Assembly (NCBI GenBank): GCA_019352135.1 | Contig: JABBNX010000012.1 | Coordinates: forward strand, 1 to 43,156 | DNA from: Pseudomonadota bacterium | Lineage (GTDB): Bacteria; Desulfobacterota; Desulfuromonadia; Geobacterales; Pseudopelobacteraceae | Length of the DNA: 43,156 bases | Reading direction: 5' to 3' | Shown here: piece after piece, positions 1-8,249 of the stretch | Position numbering within the stretch: the stretch's first letter is position 1 | Layout of the letters: each line of letters starts with the position of its first letter | Translations under genes and position numbers: made by a program | Notes under the pieces: generated by a model | What the model was told of the DNA's origin: nothing | The model's input: only the letters and a program-made list of their open reading frames with translations | Database searches by the model: none

Positions 1-1
1 T

Positions 2-1795
2 AAGCGTGCCGGGGTTTGGCACCACATGACCTATGGCGCGCTGTGGGAACTGTCGGACCGGATTGCTGCCGGTATGATCAAAATCGGTTTCAATTCTGGA
101 GACCACGCGGCCTTGCTGGCGCCTTCATCACCGGAGTGGGTGGCAGCCTATCTGGGGATTCTCAAGGCTGGTGGAGTCGTTGTCCCCATTGACAAGGAAT
201 TGAAGGCGGCGGAACTGCGCCATATTCTCGCTGACTGTGATGCCCGTATCGTGTTCAGTGCTCCACCCTGTCTTGATCTGCTGCTGGAAGTTTTCCCGGA
301 TATCCCGGGTCTGGAATGTCTTGTGACGCTTGCTTCCGCCCCGGCAGCAGGTGGAGACCCCCGGATTGTGCAAGTGCTTGACGCTCTGGTTGAAGAGTGG
401 AGAGATCTGGTTGCTGCAGTAGATCTGCCAGCGGACCGGCGCACGGCAATGGAAGTGCTGGCTCGTCAGGCACACCGGCTGTTATGCTCTTCAGGTTCCA
501 AGGCAGGGACCGTGACCGGGCCAGCTGACCCTTTTGACCCGGTGGAGCGGCTTCGCAGCAAGCTCAACCGCGACGGCAAACTTCTCTCGCTAAACTCATT
601 CTGCCACAGTGCGCCACTTCCGGTAAAACCACGGAGCGATAACGATACAGCCGTGATTCTTTACACCTCCGGGACCACCGGGCGCTCCAAGGGCGCCATG
701 CTCAGCCACGTAAATGTCGTTTCCAATATCAAGGGCGCTGCCCGTCATTTTTATCTCGATAACAGCATCCACACATTGTCTTTCCTCCCGATAAACCATG
801 TATTTGAGCAAGTGTGCGGAGTCCTGCTGCCGCTCTCGCTGGGGGGGCAGGTTTCATTCAGCGAATCACTGAAGAAACTGGGGGAGAATCTTGCGGAAGT
901 CAAACCGACCTTTTTTCTGGCAGTCCCGGCCGTGTACCGGATGATTCTTGACCGGATTGCCAAGAACATTTCTTCAAAAAAACTTTCACGGCTGCTTTTT
1001 TCTGTCCCGGTTATGAGGTCGATCGTGACCTCGAAAGTGCGGCACGCGTTTGGTTCCGGCACCATCTTTATCAGTGGCGGGGCGGCGCTTGATCCGGCCA
1101 TTGCCAGGGGAATGACGGAATTCGGATTGTCGGTGTATCAGGGCTATGGCATTACGGAAACAGCGCCGATAATCAGTGCGGAACAGCCCGGAGCCAAGCG
1201 GTTGGGCACGATCGGGCGGCCGCTGGATCGTGTTGAAGTGAGGATTGATGAACCGAACGATGACGGAGTGGGAGAGATAATTGTAAAAGGGCCTAATGTC
1301 ATGCAGGGGTACTACAAAAATCCCCAAGCAACGGCTGAAGTGCTCGTCGATGGGTGGTATCGCACCGGCGACCTCGGATTTCTCAGCCCGGACGGATTTC
1401 TGACCATCAGCGGCCGGGTCAAAAACCTGATCGTGACCCCCAACGGCAAGAACGTGTATCCGGAAGAAGTGGAAAACGAGCTTCTGAAAAGCCCATTCAT
1501 TTCCGAGGTAATGGTCTATGGCTACCGGGTCGGCACAACGTCCGAGGAGATTCACGCGATAATCTATCCCGAGCAGGAAGCGCTCGACAGCCAATGTCGA
1601 ATGAACGGTACATGCCCGATGAGCGAGGCGGATGTTGAAGCGCTACTGAGGGTTGAAGTCCAGAAAGCCTGCAATGGCCTGGCGGATTACAAGCGGGTTC
1701 GCAAGTTTACGATCCGCGAAGACGAGTTCCCCAAAACAACGACCCGCAAGATTAAACGCTTCGCCGTGGAGGCCAGTATTTCAACCGGTCATTAA
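2..1795 (+). CDS. AMP-dependent acyl-CoA synthetase (long-chain type), 5' partial
   Basis: Activates a carboxylic (probably fatty) acid to its acyl-CoA through an acyl-AMP intermediate. The frame is open to the window edge, and the eight codons before the first ATG (26) read like family sequence, so the true start lies upstream. Counting from that ATG, the P-loop-like motif TSGTTGRSKG starts near residue 214. It is followed by YGITETAP, YRTGDLG, the hinge region GRVKNLIV and a C-terminal TTTRKIKR holding the catalytic lysine (about K575). Between the N-terminal fold and the P-loop (about residues 105-205) there is a longer linker than is usual. The C-terminal domain carries an extra Cys-containing stretch, CRMNGTCP. 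The gene converges on the radical SAM gene with an 18-bp gap and no visible terminator. The class is clear; the chain length of the substrate cannot be read from the sequence. Confidence 0.9.
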   Translation, partial: KRAGVWHHMTYGALWELSDRIAAGMIKIGFNSGDHAALLAPSSPEWVAAYLGILKAGGVVVPIDKELKAAELRHILADCDARIVFSAPPCLDLLLEVFPDIPGLECLVTLASAPAAGGDPRIVQVLDALVEEWRDLVAAVDLPADRRTAMEVLARQAHRLLCSSGSKAGTVTGPADPFDPVERLRSKLNRDGKLLSLNSFCHSAPLPVKPRSDNDTAVILYTSGTTGRSKGAMLSHVNVVSNIKGAARHFYLDNSIHTLSFLPINHVFEQVCGVLLPLSLGGQVSFSESLKKLGENLAEVKPTFFLAVPAVYRMILDRIAKNISSKKLSRLLFSVPVMRSIVTSKVRHAFGSGTIFISGGAALDPAIARGMTEFGLSVYQGYGITETAPIISAEQPGAKRLGTIGRPLDRVEVRIDEPNDDGVGEIIVKGPNVMQGYYKNPQATAEVLVDGWYRTGDLGFLSPDGFLTISGRVKNLIVTPNGKNVYPEEVENELLKSPFISEVMVYGYRVGTTSEEIHAIIYPEQEALDSQCRMNGTCPMSEADVEALLRVEVQKACNGLADYKRVRKFTIREDEFPKTTTRKIKRFAVEASISTGH

Positions 1796-1813
1796 GCCGC
1801 CAGGTTCAATGAA

Positions 1814-2782
1814 CTATATCAGCCCCTGGTTTTCCCCCAACCGGCACCCCTGCCAACTCCCTCGTCTTGTCAATTCGTTGACAATTGCGTACCACATCTG
1901 ATTGTTCTTCAGTCCCCACCGCGGGGCAACGCTTATCTCCAGAGGGGCCGAGCCATACAGGCGCTGGATGGTTATCCCCGGTGAGAGCTGTTCCAGAAAG
2001 TCGGCCACTGTTGTTATATATTGCTCCAACGTCAGCGGCACAAACTCTCCCCGACGGTAAAGCTCAGCCAACTCGGTTCCCGCCACGGCATGCAGTTGGT
2101 GAAGTTTGAGCGAGTCGATTGGCAGAGCTGCCATCAGATCGGCGGTTTTTAGAAACTCTGTGTGGCTCTCTCCCGGAAAGCCATAAATGAGATGGGCGCA
2201 GATGTCAAAATTCCGACCAGAAGCGCGGTTGGCTGTCTGTACAAAATCCTCCAGCGTATGCCCACGGTTGATACGATTCAGAATGGCATCATCCATCGAT
2301 TGCAATCCCAGTTCAAGACAGACGTATTTTGTCCGTGCTATCTCCGTCAGCAGATCAAGGGCCTCATCGCTCAAGGAATCGGGGCGTGTTCCGACCGAAA
2401 TGCCGATTACATCCGGATGATTCAAAGCGCGCCGATACAGGTCGGACAACAGTTCTGCCGAACCGTACGTGTTGGTGTACTTCTGGAAATAGATGATGAA
2501 CTTTTGAGAGCCGAGCCGAAGACGGTGATAGGCAATTCCTGCCGCCATCTGTTCCTCAAGCGGTACGACGGCTTGAGTCTCTTTGGGCGAGAATGATACG
2601 TTATTGCAGTAGATGCACCCGCCTGTCCCCTTGCTGCCATCACGATTTGGGCAGGTGAAGCCGGCATCCACGTTAACCTTGCTGATGCGGAAGCCGAAGC
2701 GACGGCGCAGATAGTGACCGTAGGAGTTTATGTGAAGTTGTGGGTGGATTCTTTCGTCAGGGGCGATGGGCATACTCTTCAA
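1814..2782 (-). CDS. Radical SAM protein, TIGR01212/YhcC family
   Basis: Member of the YhcC-like radical SAM family, whose reaction is not well established. The N-terminal part contains NVDAGFTCPNRDG followed by GGCIYCNN. This is the family's Cys arrangement for a [4Fe-4S] cluster, spaced more widely than the usual CxxxCxxC. Downstream motifs typical of the family are YFQKYTNTY, GTRPD, LELGLQS and HLIYGFPGES. The 322-residue length is normal. The listed start is a TTG at 2782; an ATG three codons later (2773) is an equally good choice. Either start lies inside the end of thiE (26- or 17-bp overlap), so the gene is almost certainly translated from the thi operon mRNA and falls under its TPP riboswitch. 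Family assignment is firm; a link to thiamine is inferred only from the operon. Confidence 0.9.
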   Translation of the reverse strand: MKSMPIAPDERIHPQLHINSYGHYLRRRFGFRISKVNVDAGFTCPNRDGSKGTGGCIYCNNVSFSPKETQAVVPLEEQMAAGIAYHRLRLGSQKFIIYFQKYTNTYGSAELLSDLYRRALNHPDVIGISVGTRPDSLSDEALDLLTEIARTKYVCLELGLQSMDDAILNRINRGHTLEDFVQTANRASGRNFDICAHLIYGFPGESHTEFLKTADLMAALPIDSLKLHQLHAVAGTELAELYRRGEFVPLTLEQYITTVADFLEQLSPGITIQRLYGSAPLEISVAPRWGLKNNQMWYAIVNELTRRGSWQGCRLGENQGLI

Positions 2783-3401
2783 TCTTTTTCAGCAGGGTTG
2801 CGGCTGCAAGGCGCGGATCGGCTGCGGTTAATATGGATGATATAACAGCAATGCCCTGTATGCCGGCAGACAGGGCTTCGAGGACGGTGGCCTGTGAAAT
2901 CCCTCCCAGGCCAATGACCGGTATTTCCAGCACAGAGGCAGTATCTGCCAGTTTTTTGACACCACACGGCTCGCCGTAAGCCGCTTTAGATGGGGTGTAG
3001 TACACCGGGCTGAACGTGACGAAATCGGCCCCATCGGCCTGGGCACGTTCGGCCTCATGAACGGCATGGGCAGAGTAACCGATAATCTTATCCTGTCCGA
3101 GCACCCGGCGGACAATGGTCACCGGGACGCTGTTGACTCCAAGGTGAACGCCATCGGCCTCCACCGCCTGAGCGATATCCAGTCGGTCGTTGATGATGAG
3201 GCGGGCATCAAAATCAGAGGTAAGGCGTCGCAAATCCCCTGCCAGCCGGTATAACTCCGCACTGGAAAGATCCTTCTCCCGCAGCTGGACGGCTTTAACT
3301 CCCCCCTCCAGCGCCTGACGCACTACTTCTGTCAGTGGCCTGCTGCCGGTCTGGCGCCGATCGGTGATCAGATACAGCCTGATATCAGTTGGTTGCATCA
3401 A
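2757..3401 (-). CDS. thiE: Thiamine-phosphate synthase ThiE
   Basis: Joins hydroxymethylpyrimidine diphosphate and the thiazole phosphate carboxylate tautomer to give thiamine phosphate, in the cytoplasm. The 214-residue TIM-barrel protein shows the family signatures in order: LYLITDR near the N-terminus, VQLREKD (diphosphate and Mg contacts), LIINDRLDIA, DGVHLG, IGYSAHAVHEA, ADFVTFSPVYYTPSK and PVIGLGGIS near the C-terminus. It sits 11 bp downstream of thiG and overlaps the next gene. It is the third gene of the riboswitch-controlled thiS-thiG-thiE unit. Confidence 0.96.
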   Translation of the reverse strand: MMQPTDIRLYLITDRRQTGSRPLTEVVRQALEGGVKAVQLREKDLSSAELYRLAGDLRRLTSDFDARLIINDRLDIAQAVEADGVHLGVNSVPVTIVRRVLGQDKIIGYSAHAVHEAERAQADGADFVTFSPVYYTPSKAAYGEPCGVKKLADTASVLEIPVIGLGGISQATVLEALSAGIQGIAVISSILTAADPRLAAATLLKKIEEYAHRP

Positions 3402-3412
3402 TGCCGAGGTAT

Positions 3413-4192
3413 TTAACCGATCATGCCATCCAGCGGACTGGAGGCATTGGCATAGAGTTTACGCGGTATCCGGCCAGCCTTGAAAGACAACCTACCGGCG
3501 ATTACCGCCAGTTTCATTGCCTCCGCCATGGCAATCGGATCTTGCGCTCCGGCAATGGCAGTATTCATGAGAACACCGGCGCATCCCAACTCCATTGCGA
3601 TGGCGGCATCAGATGCCGAGCCGACCCCCGCATCCACAATGACCGGCACGCTGACATTTTCAAGGATGATACGAATATTGTAAGGGTTACGAATGCCAAG
3701 GCCGCTCCCGATCGGGGCCCCCAACGGCATAACAGCCACGCACCCCAGGTCTTCCAGCTTTTTGCAGACGATCACATCATCACTGCAGTAGGGAAGTACA
3801 GTGAAACCCTCGGCCACCAGTATTTTTGCGGCTTTAAGCAGCTCTTCGTTATCCGGGAAAAGGGTTTTTTCATCTCCCAGCACTTCTAACTTTACGAAAT
3901 CCGACATGCCGGCTTCTCGGGCCAGGCGGCAGGTACGTACGGCATCATCAGCGGTGTAGCACCCGGCAGTGTTGGGAAGCAGGGTGTATTTTTTCGGGTC
4001 AATGTAATCGAGCAACGACTCTTTGCTGCGATCGAGATTTACCCGCCGGACCGCTACCGTAATAATCTCGGCTCCGGACATTTCCAGCGCCCGGGCGGTC
4101 TGTTCGAAACTGGCATACTTGCCGGTACCTACCATCAGGCGTGAAGTAAACTCCCGCCCGCCAATAATCAATTTGTCCGCAGTCTGCGTCAT
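3413..4192 (-). CDS. thiG: Thiazole synthase ThiG
   Basis: Condenses 1-deoxyxylulose 5-phosphate, dehydroglycine and the ThiS thiocarboxylate into the thiamine thiazole phosphate. The protein shows [19 protein letters not shown] at its start, then [12 protein letters not shown] (which carries the region around the Schiff-base lysine/Arg pocket), [33 protein letters not shown] and [13 protein letters not shown]. The 259-residue length is typical. An in-frame TTG seven codons upstream exists, but the ATG at 4192 is preferred: it lies four bases after the thiS stop, and the G-rich end of thiS acts as ribosome binding site. This arrangement suggests translational coupling to thiS. Confidence 0.96.
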   Translation of the reverse strand: MTQTADKLIIGGREFTSRLMVGTGKYASFEQTARALEMSGAEIITVAVRRVNLDRSKESLLDYIDPKKYTLLPNTAGCYTADDAVRTCRLAREAGMSDFVKLEVLGDEKTLFPDNEELLKAAKILVAEGFTVLPYCSDDVIVCKKLEDLGCVAVMPLGAPIGSGLGIRNPYNIRIILENVSVPVIVDAGVGSASDAAIAMELGCAGVLMNTAIAGAQDPIAMAEAMKLAVIAGRLSFKAGRIPRKLYANASSPLDGMIG

Positions 4193-4196
4193 CTCG

Positions 4197-4397
4197 TTAC
4201 CCCCCACCAACAAAATGGACTATTTCGATTTTATCGCCATCCGACAGAAGCTGCTTTTCATAGCCGGCCTTTGGCACGATGCCGGCATTTAACTCAACAG
4301 CGACACGCTCCCGGCTAATTCCGAGCTGCATCAACAGAGTCTCGACCGTTAAACCCTCAGGTTTTTCAACAGTCTCACCGTTTAACATAATCTGCAT
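4197..4397 (-). CDS. thiS: Sulfur carrier protein ThiS
   Basis: Small ubiquitin-like sulfur carrier that donates sulfur as a C-terminal thiocarboxylate to ThiG. The 66-residue product has the family layout: a start [20 protein letters not shown] in the middle, [14 protein letters not shown] at the end. The terminal Gly-Gly is the site of adenylation and thiocarboxylation. The ATG at 4397 is preceded by GGAGG five bases upstream, so the longer open frame reaching 4451 is not used; that extension would run through the riboswitch terminator. First gene of the thi operon. ThiF and ThiH are not in the window. Confidence 0.95.
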   Translation of the reverse strand: MQIMLNGETVEKPEGLTVETLLMQLGISRERVAVELNAGIVPKAGYEKQLLSDGDKIEIVHFVGGG

Positions 4398-4414
4398 GTC
4401 AACCTCCACAAACG

Positions 4415-4436
4415 AAAAAAACCGCAGAAGCGGCTT
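4415..4436 (-). terminator. Intrinsic terminator of the thi leader (riboswitch expression platform)
   Basis: On the minus strand a CCGC-TTCT-GCGG hairpin is followed directly by seven T. It lies between the TPP aptamer and the thiS ribosome binding site. This is the expected position for a ligand-dependent terminator. The stem is short (four GC pairs plus weak flanking pairs). Confidence 0.65.
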
Positions 4437-4454
4437 GTTTGAATACAACAATCG

Positions 4455-4540
4455 GTCGCGCTTCCCTACGCCGGCATTACCCGGATCAGGTACGAAGGGT
4501 CGCGGCGTATATCAGCCGCTCTCAGTCTAAACTCCCCCAG
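4455..4540 (-). promoter_or_regulatory. TPP riboswitch (THI element)
   Basis: The minus strand contains the conserved THI-box blocks in order: GGGGGAGT near 4537, ACTGAGAG, then GACCCTTCGTACCTGATC, and finally CCGGCGTAGGGAAG near 4461. The CUGAGA and ACCUGAUC blocks contact the pyrimidine and diphosphate of TPP. High TPP should favour the downstream terminator and switch off thiSGE and the radical SAM gene. The element begins only a few bases after the predicted transcription start. Confidence 0.95.
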
Positions 4541-4547
4541 CAAAACC

Positions 4548-4576
4548 AAGGTAGTTGATTGCCGTTGCTCTGTCAA
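4548..4576 (-). promoter_or_regulatory. Sigma-70-type promoter of the thi operon
   Basis: Minus strand: TTGACA (4576-4571), a 17-bp spacer, then TACCTT (4553-4548). The perfect -35 compensates for a weak -10. The start point would fall near 4541, right at the first base of the TPP aptamer. Confidence 0.6.
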
Positions 4577-4721
4577 TTCAATTTTAGTGACGTGTGAACT
4601 GCCGCGCAAAGTGAAGTGTTTTATCGATTATTCTGCTAGTTATTGAAATTATGGTATGTTTCTGGCATCATGCGAACGCGTCTGTTTGATTCTTTCCTAA
4701 TATGGCGCGGGGACAGGCAGA

Positions 4722-5108
4722 GTGGCTGATAAACGTGACATCAGGCGTATCAAAAAACGCATTGCAATCCGTTTTGGCATTGATGAACCCGCAAGAGTTG
4801 CATATACGGAAGACATTTCCATGATCGGGATGTTTATCAGGTCTCCGTATATCATCACCCCCAACTCAAAAATAAAAGTTGAGATCGTACTCCCGGGAGG
4901 AACGATCGTAGAATTGGAGGCGCGTGTCATGTGGGCGAAAAAAGTCCCGCCGAACCTCTTCCATCTCGTCAAAAAAAGCGGCATGGGGGTGCGCTTTTTA
5001 CGCTTTCATGCCGGCGAAGATGCGTATGACAATTTTTTCGAAAACATTGCAACGCCGCATACATTCGTTGCAGGAGAGACGCAGCCATGTGTAGAAAAAT
5101 TTTTATAG
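4722..5108 (+). CDS. PilZ domain protein (probable c-di-GMP binding)
   Basis: Cytoplasmic PilZ-domain protein of 128 residues. It shows a basic N-terminal stretch RDIRRIKKR that supplies the arginines of the RxxxR switch, followed by the second half of the signature, DISMIGMFI (D/NxSxxG type). After this come a beta-barrel region with LEARVMWAKK and a GMGVRFL strand. The GTG at 4722 is taken as start because it follows a G-rich ribosome binding site and precedes the first family residues. The end overlaps the next gene by 22 bp, so the two are probably translated together. PilZ proteins often tune motility or surface behaviour, which fits the flagellar genes that follow; the target cannot be read from the sequence. 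Confidence 0.85.
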   Translation: MADKRDIRRIKKRIAIRFGIDEPARVAYTEDISMIGMFIRSPYIITPNSKIKVEIVLPGGTIVELEARVMWAKKVPPNLFHLVKKSGMGVRFLRFHAGEDAYDNFFENIATPHTFVAGETQPCVEKFL

Positions 5109-6178
5109 GCGCGACCGGGCAGCATTGCGGAAAAACCACCATCAGTCTCTCATTGATGCACCTGGCACTGAAGAAGTACGGGCGAGTCGGCTTCATGAAA
5201 CCGATCGGCCCGAAATGGACTGAGTTTAACGGTACTATTGTCGACAAGGATGCCGCCATGTTCTCCAGCGTTTTTGGTGTTGAAGGTGACGTTGCGCTTA
5301 TGTCTCCGGTTACCCTGACTCCCGGAACGACCCGTCGGTATCTTGACGGAGATATTGACTCTTTAGCTCCGCGCAAAGCGATTCGCTTCGCCTGTGATGA
5401 GCTTGAAAAGAAGTATGATTTCCTGATTATCGAGGGTGCCGGTCATGGAGGAGTCGGTTCGGTCGTCGGTATGAATAACGCGCAAATAGCAGCTGAACTG
5501 AACGCTCCGGTCCTCCTGGTTACCGGAGGTGGAATCGGGAATGTCGTAGATGCAGTTGAACTTAATCTGGCGCTGTATCAACGGGAGAAAGCGGATGTTC
5601 GCTTCATCATGGCCAACAAGCTGGTTCCTGCAAAGAGGGAGAATACCCTCGGCTACCTTGAGAAAGCTTTTGCAGGAAGGAACCTTATGTTCACAAGCGC
5701 CTTTGACTATCTGCCGACATTGGCAGATCCGACGCTCCTCCATATCGCCGATTTGCTGGGACGGCCCCTTAATGGTGATCCTGCCGACCGGAAGCGCCTC
5801 TGCCACACCATTCAACTGGGAGCGGCGTCATCGCAACGCGTTATCGACAATCTTGATGACTCAACGCTACTGATAGTGACGAGTTCACGTGACGAGTTAC
5901 TGGTTACCGCCTCATCACTTCACCATATACCGGAATACAAGAAAAAACTGGCCGGTCTTGTTATCGGCGGGCATGTGGCGGTTTCCGATATTACCCAGCG
6001 TATTATCGATGACAGTAATATCCCCTATATCCGCATTGTAGAGACATCATCAGAAGTTTTTTACCAGTTACGCGAGCATGTTTCGAAAATCGGTCCCGAG
6101 GATCGCGAAAAAATCGAACTGATAAATTCGATTGCAGAGCGCCATATTGACTTTGATGCCATCGATGCCATGATCTGA
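5087..6178 (+). CDS. P-loop protein with DRTGG domain (Pta N-terminal-like)
   Basis: A 363-residue protein resembling the N-terminal regulatory half of long phosphotransacetylases. A BioD/CobQ-like P-loop domain comes first: GATGQHCGKTT at about residues 8-18, FMKPIGPKW after it, and IIEGAGHGGVGSVVGMNNA as the conserved loop near residue 120. A C-terminal DRTGG-type domain follows (about residues 215-340), with LLIVTSSRDELL and LVIGGH. The phosphotransacetylase catalytic domain is absent, so no acetyl transfer is expected. The function of stand-alone versions is not established. The ATG has GGAGAG upstream and sits inside the PilZ gene. A nucleotide-sensing partner of the PilZ protein is a guess from this overlap. 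Confidence 0.75.
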   Translation: MCRKIFIGATGQHCGKTTISLSLMHLALKKYGRVGFMKPIGPKWTEFNGTIVDKDAAMFSSVFGVEGDVALMSPVTLTPGTTRRYLDGDIDSLAPRKAIRFACDELEKKYDFLIIEGAGHGGVGSVVGMNNAQIAAELNAPVLLVTGGGIGNVVDAVELNLALYQREKADVRFIMANKLVPAKRENTLGYLEKAFAGRNLMFTSAFDYLPTLADPTLLHIADLLGRPLNGDPADRKRLCHTIQLGAASSQRVIDNLDDSTLLIVTSSRDELLVTASSLHHIPEYKKKLAGLVIGGHVAVSDITQRIIDDSNIPYIRIVETSSEVFYQLREHVSKIGPEDREKIELINSIAERHIDFDAIDAMI

Positions 6179-6219
6179 CCGATTCCCGCACCAAGGGAGT
6201 TATAAACAGCAGAAAGTTC

Positions 6220-6248
6220 TTGACCTGGTACAGGTTTTGATATTTATA
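6220..6248 (+). promoter_or_regulatory. Sigma-70-type promoter before flbD-motA-motB
   Basis: TTGACC (6220-6225), 17-bp spacer, TTTATA (6243-6248), about 30 bp before the flbD start. No sigma-28 or sigma-54 flagellar promoter motif was seen in the gap, so the motor genes may be expressed from a housekeeping promoter. Confidence 0.5.
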
Positions 6249-6279
6249 GAAAAACACCCATCTGTCGAGCGGAGTTTTC

Positions 6280-6603
6280 ATGATTGTCGTGACGCGTCTG
6301 GATAAACAGCGGATGTACCTGAACCCGGACCATATTATATGTATCGAAGAAACGCCGGATACGGTTATTACTCTTTTTAACGGCAATCGGTATCTTGTTA
6401 TTGATCGCGCAAGCGCCATTATAAGCCGGATCGTTGCCTTTCGCGCCAAAATTTCGCGCCGGGCGGCATTTCCGGCTGCCAGACGGTATCTCGGCCGCAC
6501 GTTGGCTCATCGCCTTGATTGGTCAAAGGACCGGGTGGAAGAGGTTTCGGCGGATTTTCAAGGTGAACAGAACACTATTCCATTCCACAGTCGGGATTTA
6601 TAG
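6280..6603 (+). CDS. FlbD-family flagellar protein
   Basis: The first ~60 residues match the small FlbD/SwrD-type proteins that precede motA in many flagellated bacteria: MIVVTRLDKQRMYLNPDHI, then IEETPDTVITLFNGNRYLV. In Bacillus the homologue SwrD raises flagellar torque; this is family knowledge, not seen here. The protein is 107 residues long, with a basic C-terminal extension of about 40 residues (AKISRRAAFPAARRYLGR) that the minimal family lacks. GGAG lies five bases before the ATG. It is followed after three bases by motA. Confidence 0.8.
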   Translation: MIVVTRLDKQRMYLNPDHIICIEETPDTVITLFNGNRYLVIDRASAIISRIVAFRAKISRRAAFPAARRYLGRTLAHRLDWSKDRVEEVSADFQGEQNTIPFHSRDL

Positions 6604-6606
6604 CGC

Positions 6607-7353
6607 ATGGATTTAGCTACCATAATAGGGCTGGTGATGGCCTTCGGGGCCGTATTTGGCGGTGCAGCACTCGAAGGAGTGCACATGACGGCGCTGATAC
6701 AGCCTACAGCCGCGATAATTGTTTTAGGCGGCACCTTTGGCGCCACATTTGTCTGTTTTCCGCTCTCCGCAATTATAAATGCGCTGAAAGGTGTTAAAGT
6801 CGTATTTCTGCCGGCAAAAGTAGACCATGAGCAGGTGGTAAAAGACATTATCAACTATGCCACCAAAGCCCGCCGTAATGGCTTGATCTCGCTCGAACAG
6901 GAGGCTCAGTCAGCCCGGGACCCTTTCATCAAAAAAGGGATCTCCCTGGTGGTTGACGGCATCGACCCCCAAAAACTGCGTGAGACGCTTGAAGCGGATA
7001 TTATGGCCTATGAAGACCATACCAAACATACGATTGAATTTTATGAAGCAGCCGGTGGATTTTCTCCGACAATCGGTATTATTGGAGCCGTTCTCGGCCT
7101 GATCCACGTTATGGCCAACCTCTCCGACACCTCAAAGCTCGGCGGCGGCATTGCCGTTGCATTTGTTGCCACCATCTATGGCCTGATTGTTGCTAATGTT
7201 ATCTGTCTGCCGATCGGAACCAAGCTCAAGATACGGATGAAAGAAGAAATGTTGCGGCGGATCATGATACTGGAGGGATTGATTGCCATCCAGAATGGTG
7301 AAAATCCGCATTTTATTGAACAAAAACTGATGGCTTACGTGGGCGGCCACTAA
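6607..7353 (+). CDS. motA: Flagellar motor stator protein MotA
   Basis: Inner-membrane stator subunit that, with MotB, forms the ion channel driving flagellar rotation. The 248-residue protein has four hydrophobic segments: about residues 2-22, 30-50, 148-170 and 180-203. Between the second and third is a large cytoplasmic loop that carries the charged residues contacting FliG (for example ARRNGLISLEQEA). GGFSPTIGIIGAVLGLI and GGGIAVAFVATIYGL are the diagnostic third and fourth segments. It sits between flbD (3-bp gap) and motB (6-bp gap). The coupling ion is not clear from the residues alone. Confidence 0.95.
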   Translation: MDLATIIGLVMAFGAVFGGAALEGVHMTALIQPTAAIIVLGGTFGATFVCFPLSAIINALKGVKVVFLPAKVDHEQVVKDIINYATKARRNGLISLEQEAQSARDPFIKKGISLVVDGIDPQKLRETLEADIMAYEDHTKHTIEFYEAAGGFSPTIGIIGAVLGLIHVMANLSDTSKLGGGIAVAFVATIYGLIVANVICLPIGTKLKIRMKEEMLRRIMILEGLIAIQNGENPHFIEQKLMAYVGGH

Positions 7354-7359
7354 CCAGTC

Positions 7360-8145
7360 ATGGCACTCAAAAAAGAACCGGAAAAGCATGTCAACCACGA
7401 GCGCTGGCTCGTTTCCTACGCAGACTTCATCACGTTGCTGTTTGCCGTCTTCGTGGTTCTGTATGCGATGGGGCAGAGCGACAAGAAGAAGGTTGAAGAG
7501 GTCATGCAGGCTATTCAGCAGTCTTTCGGCATGGCGACTGCCGGTGCAAGTGCCCCGAAAGTCAATGTCATTCCTTCACAGGCAATTACTGTAATTCCAT
7601 CGCTCGTTCCGGAGATAAAGCTGGCGCCGATGGGCAGGGCGCGGAGCGGGCATGCAAAAACACGGGCGGAAGAGAAGGATTTTCGGCAAATCAAATCGGC
7701 GGTGGAAGCATATCTTGTTAAGCAGGGCGCGCAAAACAAGGTGACTCTGGAGATAACGCGCCGCGGCCTGATCGTCAGCCTCAAGGAAGCCGGCTTTTTT
7801 AATTCCGGCCAGGCAACCATTAAGCCTGAGGCGTATGATCTGATTAATACGATCGCGGAAGTGATGAGCCAGTATAACAACCCATTGCGGCTCGAGGGGC
7901 ATACCGATAACATGCCGATCAGCACGGCCCAATTCCCCTCCAACTGGGAGCTGTCAACGGCACGTGCGACAAATGGCCTGAAATATCTGATAAAACATTT
8001 TGACATAGATCCCAATAAAATTTCGGCAGCCGGCTATGCCGAGTTCCGGCCGATTGCCGACAATGCCACTCCCGAGGGACGCGCCAAAAACCGGCGGGTT
8101 GATCTTGTCATGCTCTCAGGTGAAGCAGAGCGCGGCGAACCCTGA
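7360..8145 (+). CDS. motB: Flagellar motor stator protein MotB
   Basis: Stator partner of MotA, anchored to peptidoglycan. One N-terminal membrane segment contains WLVSYADFITLLFAVFVVLY; Asp22 in it is the proton- or sodium-binding residue of the channel. A linker follows, then a C-terminal OmpA-like peptidoglycan-binding domain with LRLEGHTDNMPI, WELSTARA and GRAKNRRVDL. Length (261 residues) is normal. Last gene of the flbD-motA-motB unit. The 104 bp to the end of the converging ttcA gene contains no visible terminator. Confidence 0.95.
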   Translation: MALKKEPEKHVNHERWLVSYADFITLLFAVFVVLYAMGQSDKKKVEEVMQAIQQSFGMATAGASAPKVNVIPSQAITVIPSLVPEIKLAPMGRARSGHAKTRAEEKDFRQIKSAVEAYLVKQGAQNKVTLEITRRGLIVSLKEAGFFNSGQATIKPEAYDLINTIAEVMSQYNNPLRLEGHTDNMPISTAQFPSNWELSTARATNGLKYLIKHFDIDPNKISAAGYAEFRPIADNATPEGRAKNRRVDLVMLSGEAERGEP

Positions 8146-8249
8146 CGCCCGTACACCAGGTGCCGGTTTGACCGCAGCCATTTCAACCTTTTCCAGATGT
8201 TGATTTCCGCACAACAATCCCTCGCAGTTCACGCAGACACTCATCTGAA

